Shown: positions 32,889 to 46,200, numbered from the stretch's first letter. The stretch: 64,000 bases of DNA from Hydractinia symbiolongicarpus (GCF_029227915.1 NC_079881.1:19259501-19323500); one strand, 5' to 3'. The notes: a model not told the origin generated them from the sequence alone. Translations and numbers: made by a program.

Positions 32889-35120
32889 ACTTTGCAATCT
32901 TGTGTTGCTACGAAGTTTTGGAAAAATTATATTATTCAAGGCATTAATGCATGACAACGAACATGTTTAGTTTGAAATATGGGTGTTTAGCTAATTACAA
33001 ATCAATCAAATTGTGCTTTTTTGTAGTAAAAGACATTGCAAGAATTAAGTATTAACGTTGAAATTCTCGTGTTTAATTTCGTGCCTTCCACGTTTTAAAA
33101 AATCCTGCAAAGAGGAAGTAAACAGGAAAAGAAAAGACTAATAATCTCCCTTTAAAAATGAATGTGGAAGTTGCGTAAACCGTCTATTAGAAGTCGTCAC
33201 GTTTTGATTATGTCGTTAAAGAAATAATTAATTATGACGTAAAAACTATATTTTAGATATCTCTTTGGGCCGCCTTATAAATAATTGCCGGAAAATTTTG
33301 ATAATTTATTAGGCCCGTCTAAAAAAAGCAAAGACGGAACAACTTTTACAAATATTTTGTTGTTGTTAATTGGTAGTTTATTGGTCTGGTATGATGTTCT
33401 CCATAGCACCTACATTGAAGCACACTATTTTCTACTTTCTCTGAGGTGGTTTACACGCTGGTGTCGGAATTTGGTTGGTGGTAACATTGATAAGATTTTT
33501 AAGGCTGGCGTTGGAATTTGGTTGGCTTTAAAAAGAGAAAGACAGGATTATAAAACTCTTTTGCCAAAAACTTATTTTCTTAAATTGATCTTGTCGCTTT
33601 AAGTGACTGCTAATGTATACTTAAGTAAGACAAGTATTGTTGAGGAGTTGAGTCGATTTAAGATTATGTTGGCGCTCCATAACTTATCAAAACGCACGTG
33701 ACATCGTTTTGATAGGTTTTGGAGCGCCAAAACAAGTAATGTTGCACATAATATTTCTTCATTTCGAGAGAACAAGTTTACGTGAGCTAAGCGTTTACAA
33801 ATATTTCTGCGATAATCTATTTTTACGCAAAAAAAGGGGACAAAAAATTAATAACGATGGAAATACTGGTAGAAAGCGATGGAATGAAAAAGTCAAATGT
33901 GTAGACATTTATCTTATTATTGTAATTGATGAGAATGATAAAGGAGACTACTTTTAGTAAATCCATGCAGTTATTCTATGTAAAATTATCATATCAGCAA
34001 TTTTAAATATTTACTAGAGGTCTTTTGGCGGGAATTTACTTTCACAAATGACTAACAATATTTCGCGGATCGTATCGATAAATTACGAATGTTTCTCTCC
34101 TAATTTTAAATCAGATCAAACAAAAAGTATTTATTGTCGTGTTAAACCTCAAACAACTCCTTGTATACTTTGAATTTTGTTTTAGCTTTACATGTATCAA
34201 CAAATTGCCCACTCTCATCACGGCATTTAGTTTTCCGTTTTATTTTGTTAAATTGTTCGAATAACTAAGACAATAATGTAGAATCCGTCACTAACTTCCC
34301 ATTTGTCTCGCATCTTTAAAATAATGGTTTAAAATAGTTTTTAAAGATCTCTTTTTAATGAATATTTTCAATGATCCGGAAATAAAAGAGATGCAACGGG
34401 TGCGTAATTATAAAGTACTTTTCAGGAAATCATTTTAGAATTTGAGAATGATGATGAGGTGACGAAACAAGAAGCTGTAATAATAAGACTTGCCTCAGGA
34501 GAAGTGGTTTTGGCTATGCAGAGATTTAATTCTCTAAAGATGCTACTTTGATACTAAATCTTGCTTGTGACAAGGAATATAAATTGACATTTTATACTAA
34601 CATGTGCAGTAGAAAAAAGGAATAAAAAAACATCGAAAGAACGATAAGCAACAGACACGTGTGCAGTAGAATATATGTTAACAAAATAACAAAATGCCTA
34701 AAAATAGTGATTCAAACATTATACTTGATGGATATAAAATGTCAGCAACTTTTCCGCATTTTTTATACGCGGTAAATGGTAAAATTTGGAAAGACAATTC
34801 GCCCACCCCGAATTTATAATGCGCAATTTATCTGTTTTTGCGACGAACCTGATCAACTGTGTTTGAAGACTCTACTGAGAATATTAAAAATATAAAATCA
34901 CTGTCACAATTTCGTGAAATTTCTACGCTATCAACTGAGTGATTAAAACAAGCAGATTGAGAACGCTGCGACGAGTTATGTTCAAACTTCACACCCGCGC
35001 TAATTTCTACGTGCTAATTCTGAAGTTAAAAATATTATAGGTTAACCCTTTATTATAACTGTTTCTCCATAATTATTGCTAACATAAAAGTGTTTTCAAA
35101 TAGGCATGCTATTGTATAAG
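32889..35120. other. AT-rich intergenic DNA
   Basis: Open frames at 33285-33602 and 33709-33957 are over 80 codons but have no recognisable motif. The first starts with TTG and contains an internal echo ('ggaatttggttgg' twice). No gene is supported. Confidence 0.35.
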
Positions 35121-35446
35121 CTGTGCCGTACCAAGCCGTACTCACAGAAGTTTGTATTGAGTTTGACTCAGTACAGCTTTTAAAAACAATATAAGACGAA
35201 CTGAACGGGACCGTGCGCACGCCTTGGCTCGACTGTATAAAACCAAATGCCGTGCCGTGTTGAAGCATATGCATAGCATTGTAAAACTGCTGATTTTGCA
35301 AAAGAATGCTCTTAAATATAGCTACCATCTTAAAAATTTTAATAGGGTTTATTTGGACTCAGCTCGACTCTATAAAACAGTATCGAGCTGAGAAGAGCCG
35401 ACCCGAGCCGTTCTATGAGTGCTTTTTAGCACGGCACAGGCCTAAG
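35121..35446. repeat. Degenerate MITE-like block, GCCGTGCC motifs
   Basis: The two sides have related text in opposite orientation: left 'gctgtgccgtaccaagccgt', right (reverse complement) 'cctgtgccgtgctaaaaagc', with 'gactcagctcgactctataaaac' inside. It is more GC-rich than the flanks. The terminal motif resembles GC-rich ends of some hAT-related MITEs; no target duplication was resolved. Confidence 0.35.
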
Positions 35447-36770
35447 TATCTTAAAACAATTCAGAAAACCTAAAGTAGCAACTGTTTAACGCCCCTAAAT
35501 TTCTTGTACGCCTTTAAAATACCACTGTCTCAACGTACTATCTTTATAATCATAAATGTCTACTGTTTTTATTTTATTTTTTCCGAAACGGAATAAAGAG
35601 GACTGTAATTTCTGTTATTTAAAATTACAATTTTATGATTTGCTCTTACCGGCTTTTAACCCACATTTCCTCACCTTTCATTTAGTATCAACAACCCCAA
35701 AATTTGTTCCATTTACACACTTTAAATTCAACTATACTTATAAGGTTTTTGAAAGGTATGATGTCTGGACGTTTACAAGCATTAGACAAACTCTTTGCAA
35801 AAAATTAACCTTTTGCAACCCACCTTTTGCAACGAATTTAATCAAAGATCATATTTTTTGTTTTACGGTTTGTTGAGAAAAACGTTACTCGTTTTTTTTT
35901 TTTTTAATTTCTTTGCATATTTGCTTTTCTACGCTTAACATCTCATCTCCCCAACCCTAGCAAGCAAAGTTGTTTCTCAACTGCACATGTGAGTATTTCC
36001 CCATTCGTCGACATGCTTGCAGGGGGAAGAGTTGAAATATGACCGTATAAGTAGATAATGCTATTTTTAAAAACCCGTAACTGATTGAATTACACTTGTC
36101 TACTTTATTTTCCTCCGACATGAAGTTTTTATTTTGGCCATTCATAAAACCCTACGGACCATGGCTATTAAACTGTTTGTGTGACATCCCATATATGATG
36201 ACGCTGCAGGAAATATAACATTATATTTCATTGTTTGCTTAGTTGCTTTTGTCCCAGAAATCTTTTATCACCCACAATTATTTATAACGAACAGTTGTAT
36301 CTAATTTTGTCTTAAAAATAGGAAAACTGTGAAAAAAAATAGTTATTAAATGAGAAAGAATGTTGGACCACTCTAACACATCCTTCCTAAATATATGTTC
36401 CTTTTTCCCAGACATAATATTTACTGACGAATCGATCAATATTTATGAAATAAGTATTAATGTAATTGTAAATGTCTGTCACAGAAAGAAATTGTTAGTA
36501 AAAAAAAATTATTTGCGTAACAAAGTGTCAAAGCAATTCTCATAATAACAAGGCTCATTTTTACTTTCAGTTGTATTTCTTCCTCCAAGGCTGTAGAACG
36601 CTAATAAATCGTACAGTTGATGTAATTATGTTTTCTATTGCTTAGATAAGCACGTAAAAGGCTCGATAGCAACTACATGCTTTAGGAATTTACATAATTA
36701 ATTAAGGAAGTGTCCCTAATTAAAATGTGATGATTAGTATGGATATAAGCGACTTCGACACCATCATCTC
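35447..36770. other. AT-rich intergenic DNA, nothing seen
   Basis: The 106-codon ATG frame at 35556-35876 is Phe/Thr-rich and lacks a family signature. I do not call it a gene. Confidence 0.35.
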
Positions 36771-36845
36771 AAACGATTCCTTTTGGAGACCGGATTTGTT
36801 TAATTAGTTAAACGATTCCTTTTGGAAAGCGGGTTTGTTTAATTG
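36771..36845. repeat. 39-bp tandem duplication
   Basis: 'aaacgattccttttgga' followed by 'gcggg/ccgga' and 'tttgtttaatt' occurs twice in tandem (36771-36809, 36810-36845). Confidence 0.75.
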
Positions 36846-37562
36846 TGTTCTATATTATCCCTGAACAAATGTTTTAGATAATGACAGATTGTGTGTTGCA
36901 TGTAAAAGACCTGAAGACAAAATAAGTGGGCTAAATTTTAGTTCAGCATTTATGAGTTATTTCAAACTCTCTTCTTCTCTTCTTTTCTAGAAAAAATCTC
37001 ATGTAAGAATGTTAATCAAAGAAAAAAAAATAGTTCAGAAAAATGTGACTCTTCTTCTGTGACTATTCTTACATTTCATTACGACAATTGTTAATGGACA
37101 ATTAATAATGGATCAAACAAGGCCTTTTCTTAAAAAACTGCAGCATACATATTTCACAACTTTTGATATGGATGGTCACATTTTATATTTTCCCCTTAAA
37201 TTATCACGATTAACGCGAATTCCCTAATTTGTTTCTGCAAATAACTATACTTTAATTTCTTCAATTTTGCCTTTTAATTGTGTTATGTAATGCGTGGCTT
37301 CTCCCAACGCTGGAAAGCAAGCCAATTATTACATAAGCCACAATTCCGCATAGCTCCTAAATTATATTTAGTAATATTCTTGTTATATTTGTCATAGTTT
37401 AATATAAGTAACATTTCTACACAAATTACTAGATGACTAATTGACATCCAAACATAAAACTTTTCCTTCCTTATGATAATGATGGGAGGTAAAAAATTAG
37501 TAAACATCCTAATGGAAATGACAAGACACAAAGACCAATTGGGTACGAAACATTTAAAATCG

Positions 37563-37570
37563 TATAAATA
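37563..37570 (+). promoter_or_regulatory. TATA box of peroxidase gene A
   Basis: TATAAATA 94 bp upstream of the ATG. The same box, with matching flanks ('cgtataaataaggctgaa'), stands at the same distance in gene B, so it was copied or conserved with the promoter. Confidence 0.65.
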
Positions 37571-37663
37571 AGGCTGAACCTCACATTTTACTTCACATTA
37601 CTTTTTGCTTACATCTGAAGAAACACACAAGGCTTTAGAAAGCACACGAGTTGTCCAATAACA

Positions 37664-40165
37664 ATGGAAACGTGTACATTATTAGAGGGATTGTTAATGT
37701 CCTTCCTCTTTATAACTACAACGGGAGGTAAGTTTTTTATACTGTAAAGAAACTAAAACTCTGCATAATTTATATATTAAAATAATTTAATATTCCATTA
37801 TCTTATATTTTTGTATTTGTATGTACTTCTTCTACATTTCAGCTCAAGTATTCAATCCCGGCGATACCTTTGCAAATTGTATCAAACCAAATCCTACTGC
37901 TATTTGCAAATCAACGTTGCCATTTCGGTCAGTTGATGGAAGCTGTAACAATCTTGCCAGGCCAACAGAGGGAGCAAGAAACACAGCATTGGCTCGACTT
38001 CTACGTAAGTATATGTTAAAACATCTTTTTGCCTCACTACGAACGTGCAAAACGTAACTTATATGTATATACTGCCCATCGCTTGAGATTTAAGGCTGTT
38101 AAACTTCTAAAATTTTAGCTGCTGATTACGTGGATGCAGACAATCTTGACACACCTCGTGGATTTCCTGGAACATTACCACGTGTTCCTACAGCGCATGA
38201 AGTTTCGCGAGCAGTGTTTAGCGTTCAAACCGAAAACACACAAAGATCAACGTTGTCAACAATGTTTATGGCATTTGGACAATTTCTCGATCATGATTTT
38301 GGATACACAAGTCATCCTCCTTGCGATGTATCTGCAGGGTAAATCTAAATTATGCCTTTTTTTACCTTAAAGTCAATGTGTTTGCCTAAAACAGAATGTT
38401 ACTTATTTCATGTTTTTACTCTGCCATATTTCGAACGAAATACACTTGAGTTTTATTGTTTTTTCGGATTTATTATTGTATAAATGGAAGAGAAAAAATA
38501 CAGTGTTTCGAAAATATGACTTAACTATTAGACATATTTTACCGCAGGTGTGCAAACAAAGTTTGACATTTACTTGTTACCGAGTTAATGCGCGTTTAAT
38601 ACGGCGAATACTCAATCCTTTGAAACTTCTTGCAGATTGAACTTGGTCAATTATTTTTCAAACAAGTATAATGGTATGCACCACACAGAAAATCGTGCAT
38701 TTTGGAACAAAACACTAACGAAATTATTATTTTTTTTGTTTATAGATGCGGGTCTATAAAATCCTTTACTTACCCATGTTTTCCACTCCTAATCCGATCG
38801 AATAGAGACAACTGTACATCCCTAGCAAGATCAGTTCCTGTGTGTCAACCCACAACTCAACGACGAACCGCGAGAGAACAACTAAACATCATATCTTCTT
38901 ATGTCGACTTGTCCCAGGTGTACAGCAACGATGTAATTGTTCACAAACAATTGAGAGCATTGGATGGTAAGTATTTCGCAATGTGTTAGTGGACAAAGCA
39001 GATATAACTTCAGTATTTAAAGTACTCTTCCATGTTAATGGTGGTTAAATTGCCTCTACTTTGTCTAGGTACTGGGTTGTTAAGAGTCACTTCATCAAAT
39101 TTGCTACCGATAAGGCTCTTGGCAACAGATCCGCAATGTGGAAATCCAGGCGGATGTTCATTGGTTGGTGATGACAGAGGAGATGAGAACATTGTGTTAA
39201 ACACCTTGCATACCATATTTGTTCGATATCACAACCACATAGCCAAACAATTAAGAACATTGACTGGATCTACGAGTGAAACCTTCCTTTTCGAAACAGC
39301 CAGAAAAATAAATATTGCCATTTATCAACGTATTGTTTACAACGAGTTTCTTCCCCCTCTTGTTGATTTAGATTTATACAAAGGTTACAATTCGTTAGTC
39401 GATGCTAGTATAACTAACGTATTTGCAACAGCGGCCTTTAGATTTGGTCACAGTTTAGTTCCAAACTCCTGGGCACAACTCGACAAAAACTTTAATCAGG
39501 CTTTCAACGATATCTCTCTCAGAGCGTCCTTCCAAAACACTCGTTCAATTCGCCGCCGAGGCATTGAGCCAACTGCATTTGGTTTATTGGCGAATCGATC
39601 ACAAGGAGTTGATACAAGCTTTGCTTTCGGGATAGCCCGCAGGCTGCTTGTCCCCCCTGGTGAAAGAAGACTTGAAGATTTGACAGCTTTAAACATCCAG
39701 CGAGGACGAGATCATGGTTTAGGGACATACGGAGCTTGGAGACGAAGATGTAGATTGCCGGCTATCAGTACCTTCAAAGATCTGGTCGGAATAATGTCTG
39801 ATTTAACAATTAAGAACTTCGAGACAGTGTACAGCAATCCGAATGACATTGACATATTCGCGGCGGGTATTGCAGAAAGAGGCACCAACAAGAAAATGCT
39901 TGGCCCAACCTTCCAATGTATCCTGAAAATCCAATTTGAGCGGTTTCGAGATGGTGATCGATTTTGGTATGAAAATCCTGATGTTTTTACTCCAGATCAG
40001 GTGATTGAAGTAAATAAAATGACATTGTCAAAGGTATTATGCAACACGTTGAAAGGTATTGTTTCAATCCAAGAAAAATCTTTACTTGCTGTTACTTCTA
40101 CCACGATACGAAGAGAATGTGGTGGTATTGCGGACATTGATTTAAAGAAGTGGCTCAGCAACTAA
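37664..40165 (+). CDS. Secreted animal heme peroxidase, gene A
   Basis: Five exons: 37664-37727, 37843-38004, 38119-38338, 38746-38966, 39069-40165. Phases are 1,1,2,1, all GT-AG, giving 587 residues. Exon 1 encodes a signal peptide (METCTLLEGLLMSFLFITTT). The catalytic set of the myeloperoxidase/peroxidasin family is present: distal 'GQFLDHDF' (Gln, heme-linking Asp, distal His, Ca-binding Asp), the Ca loop 'SSYVDLSQVYSND', 'DDRGDEN' with the catalytic Arg and the ester-linking Glu, proximal 'FRFGHS', and 'NIQRGRDHG'. The Met that gives myeloperoxidase its sulfonium bond is Asn here, as in most relatives. No Ig, LRR or VWC domain is present, so it is a short peroxinectin-like enzyme rather than peroxidasin. 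It should oxidise halides or phenols with hydrogen peroxide outside the cell or in granules. Gene B is its near-twin. Confidence 0.93.
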
Positions 40166-42745
40166 TTAGCTCATGAATATCCACAATCACTTACTTTGAA
40201 AACCGGTGCATGGTTTAAACTTTAAAGATGGTTGATTTGTCTAAGCTTTGTAACGTATTTTGTTAATTCTGTTTGTAAGTGCAGAACTGATATTCTTCTT
40301 TCGGCAAGTCTTTGAATACTGCGATCATTTTATTTCGTTTCTAACTGGGTGACATGCAACTTTTTGCCTCTCCGTGGTGTCACAGGTTTTGAAATAATTG
40401 TTTCTTACAAAATCTTAGAAGATTAGATTACAACACTTAGATTTGTTCAAAATTTATTACTGTTCTGTACTTTATTTATAATATTTATTAAACATGTTAG
40501 AAAACTCATTTGTTGTGGAAAAAGAAGCTTACTGTTGGATATTTTGTTTTTTTATTGCGAAAAAATTCCTGCATATGCCCCCCCCCCCCAAAAAAAAAAA
40601 AAATGTTGTATGTGTTTTAATGTCCAGAAATCGTTTGCTCATTCCCAACAAAAAGAATTTAAACTGACAATATGAAATAGAAAATATAGGTCAGGCTTCA
40701 TTAAATATTTTCTGTTCCTGAAAAATATTATAATGCAACCCAAAACGTCATTAATGTTCACTAGTCTATGTGTCAGTGTTAAACCGAAATGATTTTATAT
40801 ATATTTCTTTCTTATAAAAATGGCGCTACTTTTACGAAACAGTAAATAGGATTTTATGGCAATTATTTGATAAATTAAAAGGACTGGTTCTTCTTCTTTA
40901 TTTATTTCAATAAACGTGGTTATTGAAGATTTTCTCATTCACACTTTACATCTATACTTACCGTTAAACATATAAACTCCAGAATTAAATATGCAAGTGA
41001 AGTGCAAGCTAGGTGTTTGTCAAGAATATTTAAAGAAACACAAAGTAAAGCAAAGTAACAGACTATTGATCTTCCTCATAACAAGCAGGCGCGGATGTAG
41101 GGTTTGTCAGATAAGTCGCGTGACTAAGTGTAAATTTGACGAAAAAGGTTAGCCAAGCAAGTAATGTCGACAATCCAGGTGTTGCAGACGGAGCGCGTTA
41201 AAAAATCACATTGTAATTTATTTACGGCGAAAAGCCATGGTTCACAGCCCTCTCCATTTCGCCTATGGCGATGTTGACGTCAAAGTTGTGACGCCGATAC
41301 CATATCGACTGAGAGGGTTGCAAATTATAACTTACAGATTTTGACTGATTCATTTTGACTAATCAGTCACTCAGTTAGTCTCCCATCCGTCAGGATTAGT
41401 CAAAGACTCACGCCTTTTGGCGTATATCATAGCTACTGCGGACATGTTGGCGCGGGTGCTTACTGATTTAAAGTGTGATAATGTTGAATCTCTTCGTAAA
41501 ATCTAAAAAGAACTTTTAGAAAGTGTTTAATCTCGGACATTTTTGTTGTCTGGTGTTATTTATCCCTTGGTTGGTAAAAGTCTTCATCGGAATTCAGGTA
41601 TATATACATTCCATCTGAGGCGAGGTGTGAAGATAAAGGAATTATTGCTTTAAGGTGAGAAGTATGTTTTTTACTCTCCAACACACCTTGCATGTATTTA
41701 AGGGTTTTCAGTATATTCGCTACGAAAAGCTAGTTGAGGGAGAGCTTTTTACAACAGACTATCAAGAACAAATACAAAAAGATTTAGCTAATTTGCTATA
41801 GCTAGCCAGCCGGCTGATTGTTTTTGTAATATGAGCTTTGAAAAGAATTTCAGCATTCCGGAGGAGTTCTTTCTCAATTAATATTTGTGTTGGTATTAGA
41901 AGGAAGAACTTTACATCTGGATAAGTAAGGTTGGTGAAGAAAATAAACAACTCTTCGAATGGCTATTAGGAAACAAAGTTTGTTGAGTGAAAGGTCATGG
42001 TAAAATGTATTATACAGCTCAGCATCGTTGGTATTGGTAGGTGATAATTCTCTTGTTGATATTTTGAGAACCTTGACATCCATAGAACTTTTCTTGCATC
42101 CTTCTTTTCATTCCAAGCATCCTTGTTTTCAATTGCTTTTAAAAACCAAAAGGCAAATATTTTTATATCTGAAAAAAGTTTATTCAGATTTTCCCTTTCC
42201 CATATTGTTTGTGATATGACTCTTTCTTCTGAGGAGGCAGTTAAAGCAGAAGCAATCAACATCTGTACCCCCAGACATGGTCTCCTTTTCTATCAATACT
42301 TGCCTTGTCAACAGTAATAAAGAGAAAAATTAATACGTTTTACCCACAGTTCGGCTTGTTACGGTTTCGAACTCTCTTTACACAGTGTATATTGCCACGC
42401 CCATCTATTTTACCTGATGGAGATCAGTTAAAAATTTTATTTTGTTATGAAGGTATTGGTGTAGACTTCAAGCCTTGTTCCAGGTTGCAACCTTCTTAAG
42501 CGAAAGTCGCATTTTCCTATTTCAGCATGCAAAAAAGCAGAAAATTGCCCTTCTTAATTCTTCTTAAAGTTCAAACGAAACTTGAGTTTAGCCCTATGAA
42601 TAAACAAATATATCTGAATAAATACATGGGTTGAGGTGTATGTATCATATCATCTTCATTATCCTGATCTTTCCATATTCTTATTGTTTTTGTTATGATT
42701 GTGTTTTATTTTGCTGTCCATGGCTGGTGTGATCACCTAGTCATG
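40166..42745. other. 3' UTR of gene A, then intergenic DNA
   Basis: The first 380 bp match the 3' flank of gene B. A homopolymer junction (C run followed by A run) lies near 40579. Minus-strand frames between 41762 and 42262 overlap in two phases ('ISQTIWERENLNKLFSDIKI', 'MDVKVLKISTRELSPTNTND'). They look like a decayed coding fragment but match no family I know. Confidence 0.4.
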
Positions 42746-42775
42746 CTGATGAAGCCTGATATTGGCAGAAACAGC
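42746..42775 (+). ncRNA. Hammerhead-core-like motif
   Basis: CTGATGA, then a short hairpin GCC-tgatatt-GGC with one A on each side, then GAAAC. The core fits CUGANGA...GAAA, but the A-A at the base of stem II and the lack of clear stems I and III make it weak. Confidence 0.2.
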
Positions 42776-43087
42776 AAGAGTTTATAAATATTGAAATATA
42801 TTCACAATTGTCTCACTTTATTGTAGTTAATCCCTGATAATTTTAGTGCCTTTATCTATCTTAAATAAGACGTGTAGGACGGAGAGTTGATTCTTATAAA
42901 AAATGTTCTTAGGAGATTTTCTTATAGCTTACCGTTTCTTTTCCTCAATTTTATTAATAACTAGATAAATCGGTAGACAATTTTCGGCGATTTTTGTACC
43001 CGCAAAGCTTAAATTAGTAAAAGATTCTGACCCCACCTGGGAGGGGGGGCTTACAGCGCCCCCAGGACCCCCAGCTGCTAAATTAAA

Positions 43088-43134
43088 GACTTTGTCCAAA
43101 TATTGCTGCGCAGCAGCAATATTTTGACTAAGTC
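43088..43134. repeat. 47-bp near-perfect palindrome
   Basis: The left arm 'gactttgtccaaatattgct' plus 'gc' pairs with its inverted partner ending 'aatattttgactaagtc'; about 20 of 22 positions are complementary around a 3-nt centre. It sits in a GC-rich block with 'gggagggggggcttacagcg' and 'ctggatccgcccctga', probably a transposon terminus. Confidence 0.6.
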
Positions 43135-44065
43135 TAAAAAAAGTCTGGATCCGCCCCTGACAAGGTAGCAGCGAGTGGTTCTTTTTTGCGTATAATTTTG
43201 TTTCAAACGAGATAAATTATAAAGATAAAATTTAATTTAAAACTGAATTAATTTTGGCATTAAGTTTGTATCTAAATCGCATTTGCAGCAGGTTTCGATG
43301 AGCACGTATGCAAAGTTTTGTTGAGTTTCTCCATCGTGGAGGGGAGTTTCATTTTAAGTCATGTATACATCGTGAAATACTAACATCTAAAATTCCTCGT
43401 GAAAGAGTTCTTCGCAACATGACCTTTCAACAATAGCCTATTTAAAGATGTGGAGGTGTTAGGCGAACTACCAACAACTCATCAAATATTTATATTATGG
43501 TCGAGAACATCAAACTCTACATGTTTTTTTAAAAATTTTGTTTGTAAATAAAAAATTATAGTTATACCATTACAGTATCCTTAACCGCGCAAAACCTTTT
43601 TTAAAACTAATATTTACTTCACCCAGTACATGTGTATTTTATTACCTGCAATCACGGAAGTGAAAATGCTCTTGTTCACTACTTGTTTGCACGATAAATG
43701 AACTTTACATTAACGTTGATTCAACGTTGACATGTCATCGTCGAAAAAAAAACTATATTAAAGTTTTATCAACGTTATTTTAACGTTGATTCCCCACTTG
43801 GATCTGTTAACACCATCCAGCACTTAGTCTTTCCTTTTATCGACTTTACATGGCTAAACCAAAATACGCATCTTACCACTAAAAATTTCACATGAATTTG
43901 TGTCAAGATTTTTTGTACAGACACAACTGCGGTCTCTAAGTAAAAACAAAGCCACAGAATTAAGCAAATCTTTGCCAGTACTTTTAAAAGAATGTAATAA
44001 ATTTATAACAAAACATTATAACAACGGTTGTGCTGACAATATGAAAAAATGGTAGAAAAAAACTA
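43135..44065. other. Intergenic DNA
   Basis: 'caacgttgattcaacgttga' near 43710 is echoed by 'caacgttattttaacgttga' near 43770 as an inverted, partly palindromic pair, suggesting another MITE fragment. Otherwise nothing is seen. Confidence 0.35.
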
Positions 44066-44553
44066 CAGTCGGCTCTCTCAATTCGATTTGGCAGGGGGAT
44101 GTAGTGTCTCTCTAATTTAAATTTTAAGCCGGCAAAGTAGAAAAAGTCAAATTGCAGAGTGAGATCTTTGAAAACTCGCCAAAATGAATAAGACATACAT
44201 TTTTAATATAAACAGTACAGTAGGAATATTAAAGAACTTATCCAAGGTTCTTTTAAGATCTCTAGGAATAGTCATCAATATTTGAATGTTTTTTGTTTAG
44301 CATATTATGTAAGCCAACAGCCCTATTGATATCTCTTAAATTCGAAATGTGGTAATAACGAAATACGGTTAGGAAGAAAGAATTTCCCCTTATGGACTTA
44401 AAATCTAGATCGAATTAGACAGTTTATCGAATTAGAGAGTATTGAATTATGGAGGTTCTTTTATGACAGTTTCCTTAGGAAATTTGACGGTGAATTTGAT
44501 CGAATTAGAGACAGTATTTAATTGCTGAGGTTCGAATTAGTGAAAGTCGACTG
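44066..44553. mobile_element. Pogo/Tigger-like MITE
   Basis: The terminal inverted repeats are left CAGTCGGCTCTCTCAATTCG and right (reverse complement) CAGTCGACTTTCACTAATTCG. The left end follows TA, as in Tc1/mariner-pogo insertions; the right flank is GA, so the duplication is not intact. The interior repeats 'gatcgaattaga' several times and has no ORF. Confidence 0.55.
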
Positions 44554-44714
44554 GATCCTGGAAACTGTCGTCCGATATTTGTGTTTCCCGTTTCTCTGCC
44601 GTTGAGTAAAGCAACTCGGCGAAGCTCGTATCAAATTTCTAGTTAAGGAACAGTTTATATGACCAAAAGTTCTCCGTAAAAGTAATAAGTAATTATCTTC
44701 AATGAAACAAAAAT

Positions 44715-46170
44715 ACTGCTAAGTTTTATATTTAAAAGTATATTTCCATTAACTAGTTTCAACAATCATATCGTCATAATTATGATACAGTATCTTCAAA
44801 ATTGAAAAAGAAAATATACCATTCCTATGTAAAAACTTAATAATCGAATTACAGAAAAGTTTCTAAAATATAAAACAATTATTCTTTCAATCTGACCTTT
44901 TTATCAAGATTTCTAAGAAAGAACTGAAAGAACTTTTACCATTTGCAACACGAGAAACAATGGTGACTTTTATATAAGGATGTTTTGCATTAATAATAGA
45001 GAGAATACTCAAAGCTTCAGTTTCATTTTTCAAAAGGCAAAAATGTAAACAACATATCTTCTGTTACATATAAATAATATCCGGATTTGTTTATCCACTT
45101 TTTTTCATAATTATCCTACTTAAACGTTCTGATAACATAATCTATTACTGGTAAGTTTAGGACATCTCTATACAGCAAAGAGACTCCACACCAATTAAGT
45201 ACAAGCTCTTGTTAGTCAAAACTTTGATCTCAAGAATGTTTGAAATCAGTAGGAATTTCTGGACATTTAAAGCTAAAGTTCTTAATTTTAAAAAGCTGTT
45301 AGGCAGAAACTCCTATCAACTACACATTGTTGACAAGGAAAACTCCCATCACGTCTAAAATAGAAATAAAGTTGATACCGACACTCCTAAAGCAGATTAG
45401 AAAAGTAACAAATTCAAATGGCCGCATATTACCGTAATTATCCTAAACATAATACGGCTAAACTCGATAATCTATTCGGTGAGTATTGCAAAGATACCTT
45501 AATTAATCTTACATTTTCATCTTGTAAAATTTCATCCATGTTTTTAACGAAAGATAAACTATTTAGATCCTTTGTTTGTGCTGACTGCAACGCCAGTTAT
45601 GTAGGTGAAACTCGTTGACTAGAATCTCTGAACGAACGGATGTAAACGGATAAGCAGTCTCACATCTTTAAACTTCTAAGTGAGAATCAAAACAGTGGAG
45701 ACAGTTGCGATTCTTTTTGCTTTATAATAATAGATTCTGCATTTAGACTTAAGATCAAAGAGGCATTGCACATTTGATAGCGCAATCCATCTCTGAACAA
45801 TCAGGTAAAACAGGTTTTCTTAAGTATTTCTGTATAGTGTGTCCTCTCTTCAGCTGGTCTTGTCCGCCGACTTTTTATAATATCATATATTTATTTTATC
45901 GTGTGTAGTTTACATCAATTTTTTGCACTTTGTACTTTTATCAAACAATTTATCGTTTTATTTTGCTAATTTATTTGAATATATACCACTTTTCTCATTT
46001 TTAAGAAACTTTTCTGCAATTTGTTTAGCGAGTTTTCACAACGGAATTGCATATTTCTACAAAACGCACAACATGTAACCAAAACATTTACTGTGTCATA
46101 AGTATGACAAAATGATTGTCGAAACTAGTCGATAGAAATATATTTTTAAATATGAAACCTAAAAGTCTTT
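44715..46170. mobile_element. Rearranged Penelope-like element remnant
   Basis: The ends are inverted copies (44715-44880 and about 46000-46170, both with 'actagttt.racaatcat' in the appropriate strand). The minus strand at 44885-45060 encodes RT text 'NETEALSILSIINAKHPYIK', homologous to 'ESEALAFFEYLNQRHPNIK' of the element at 30.5 kb. The plus strand at 45418-45830 encodes a GIY-YIG relic ('FVCADCNASYVGETR', then stops and 'PSLNNQVKQ'). So the element is decayed and its two halves now point in opposite directions. Confidence 0.6.
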
Positions 46171-46200
46171 TTGTTTTCTTGAATATACACGTTAGTATAT

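Larger units (their letters stand above)
37270..40550 (+). repeat. Arm A of the inverted peroxidase duplication
   Basis: From about 300 bp upstream of the TATA box to the 3' UTR, this segment matches the complement of 47195-50450. Shared noncoding text includes upstream 'ccttccttatgataatgat', the TATA box, 'cacattactttttgcttaca' in the 5' UTR, and 'tgttggatat' in the 3' UTR. Confidence 0.8.

Noticed and set aside
37283-37531. Minus-strand ORF upstream of peroxidase gene A
   Set aside because: It lies in the duplicated promoter region; I saw no matching open frame or protein features in the other copy.
40570-40605. Triplex-forming or regulatory C-run/A-run
   Set aside because: A homopolymer junction of this kind is common slippage sequence and may include sequencing error.
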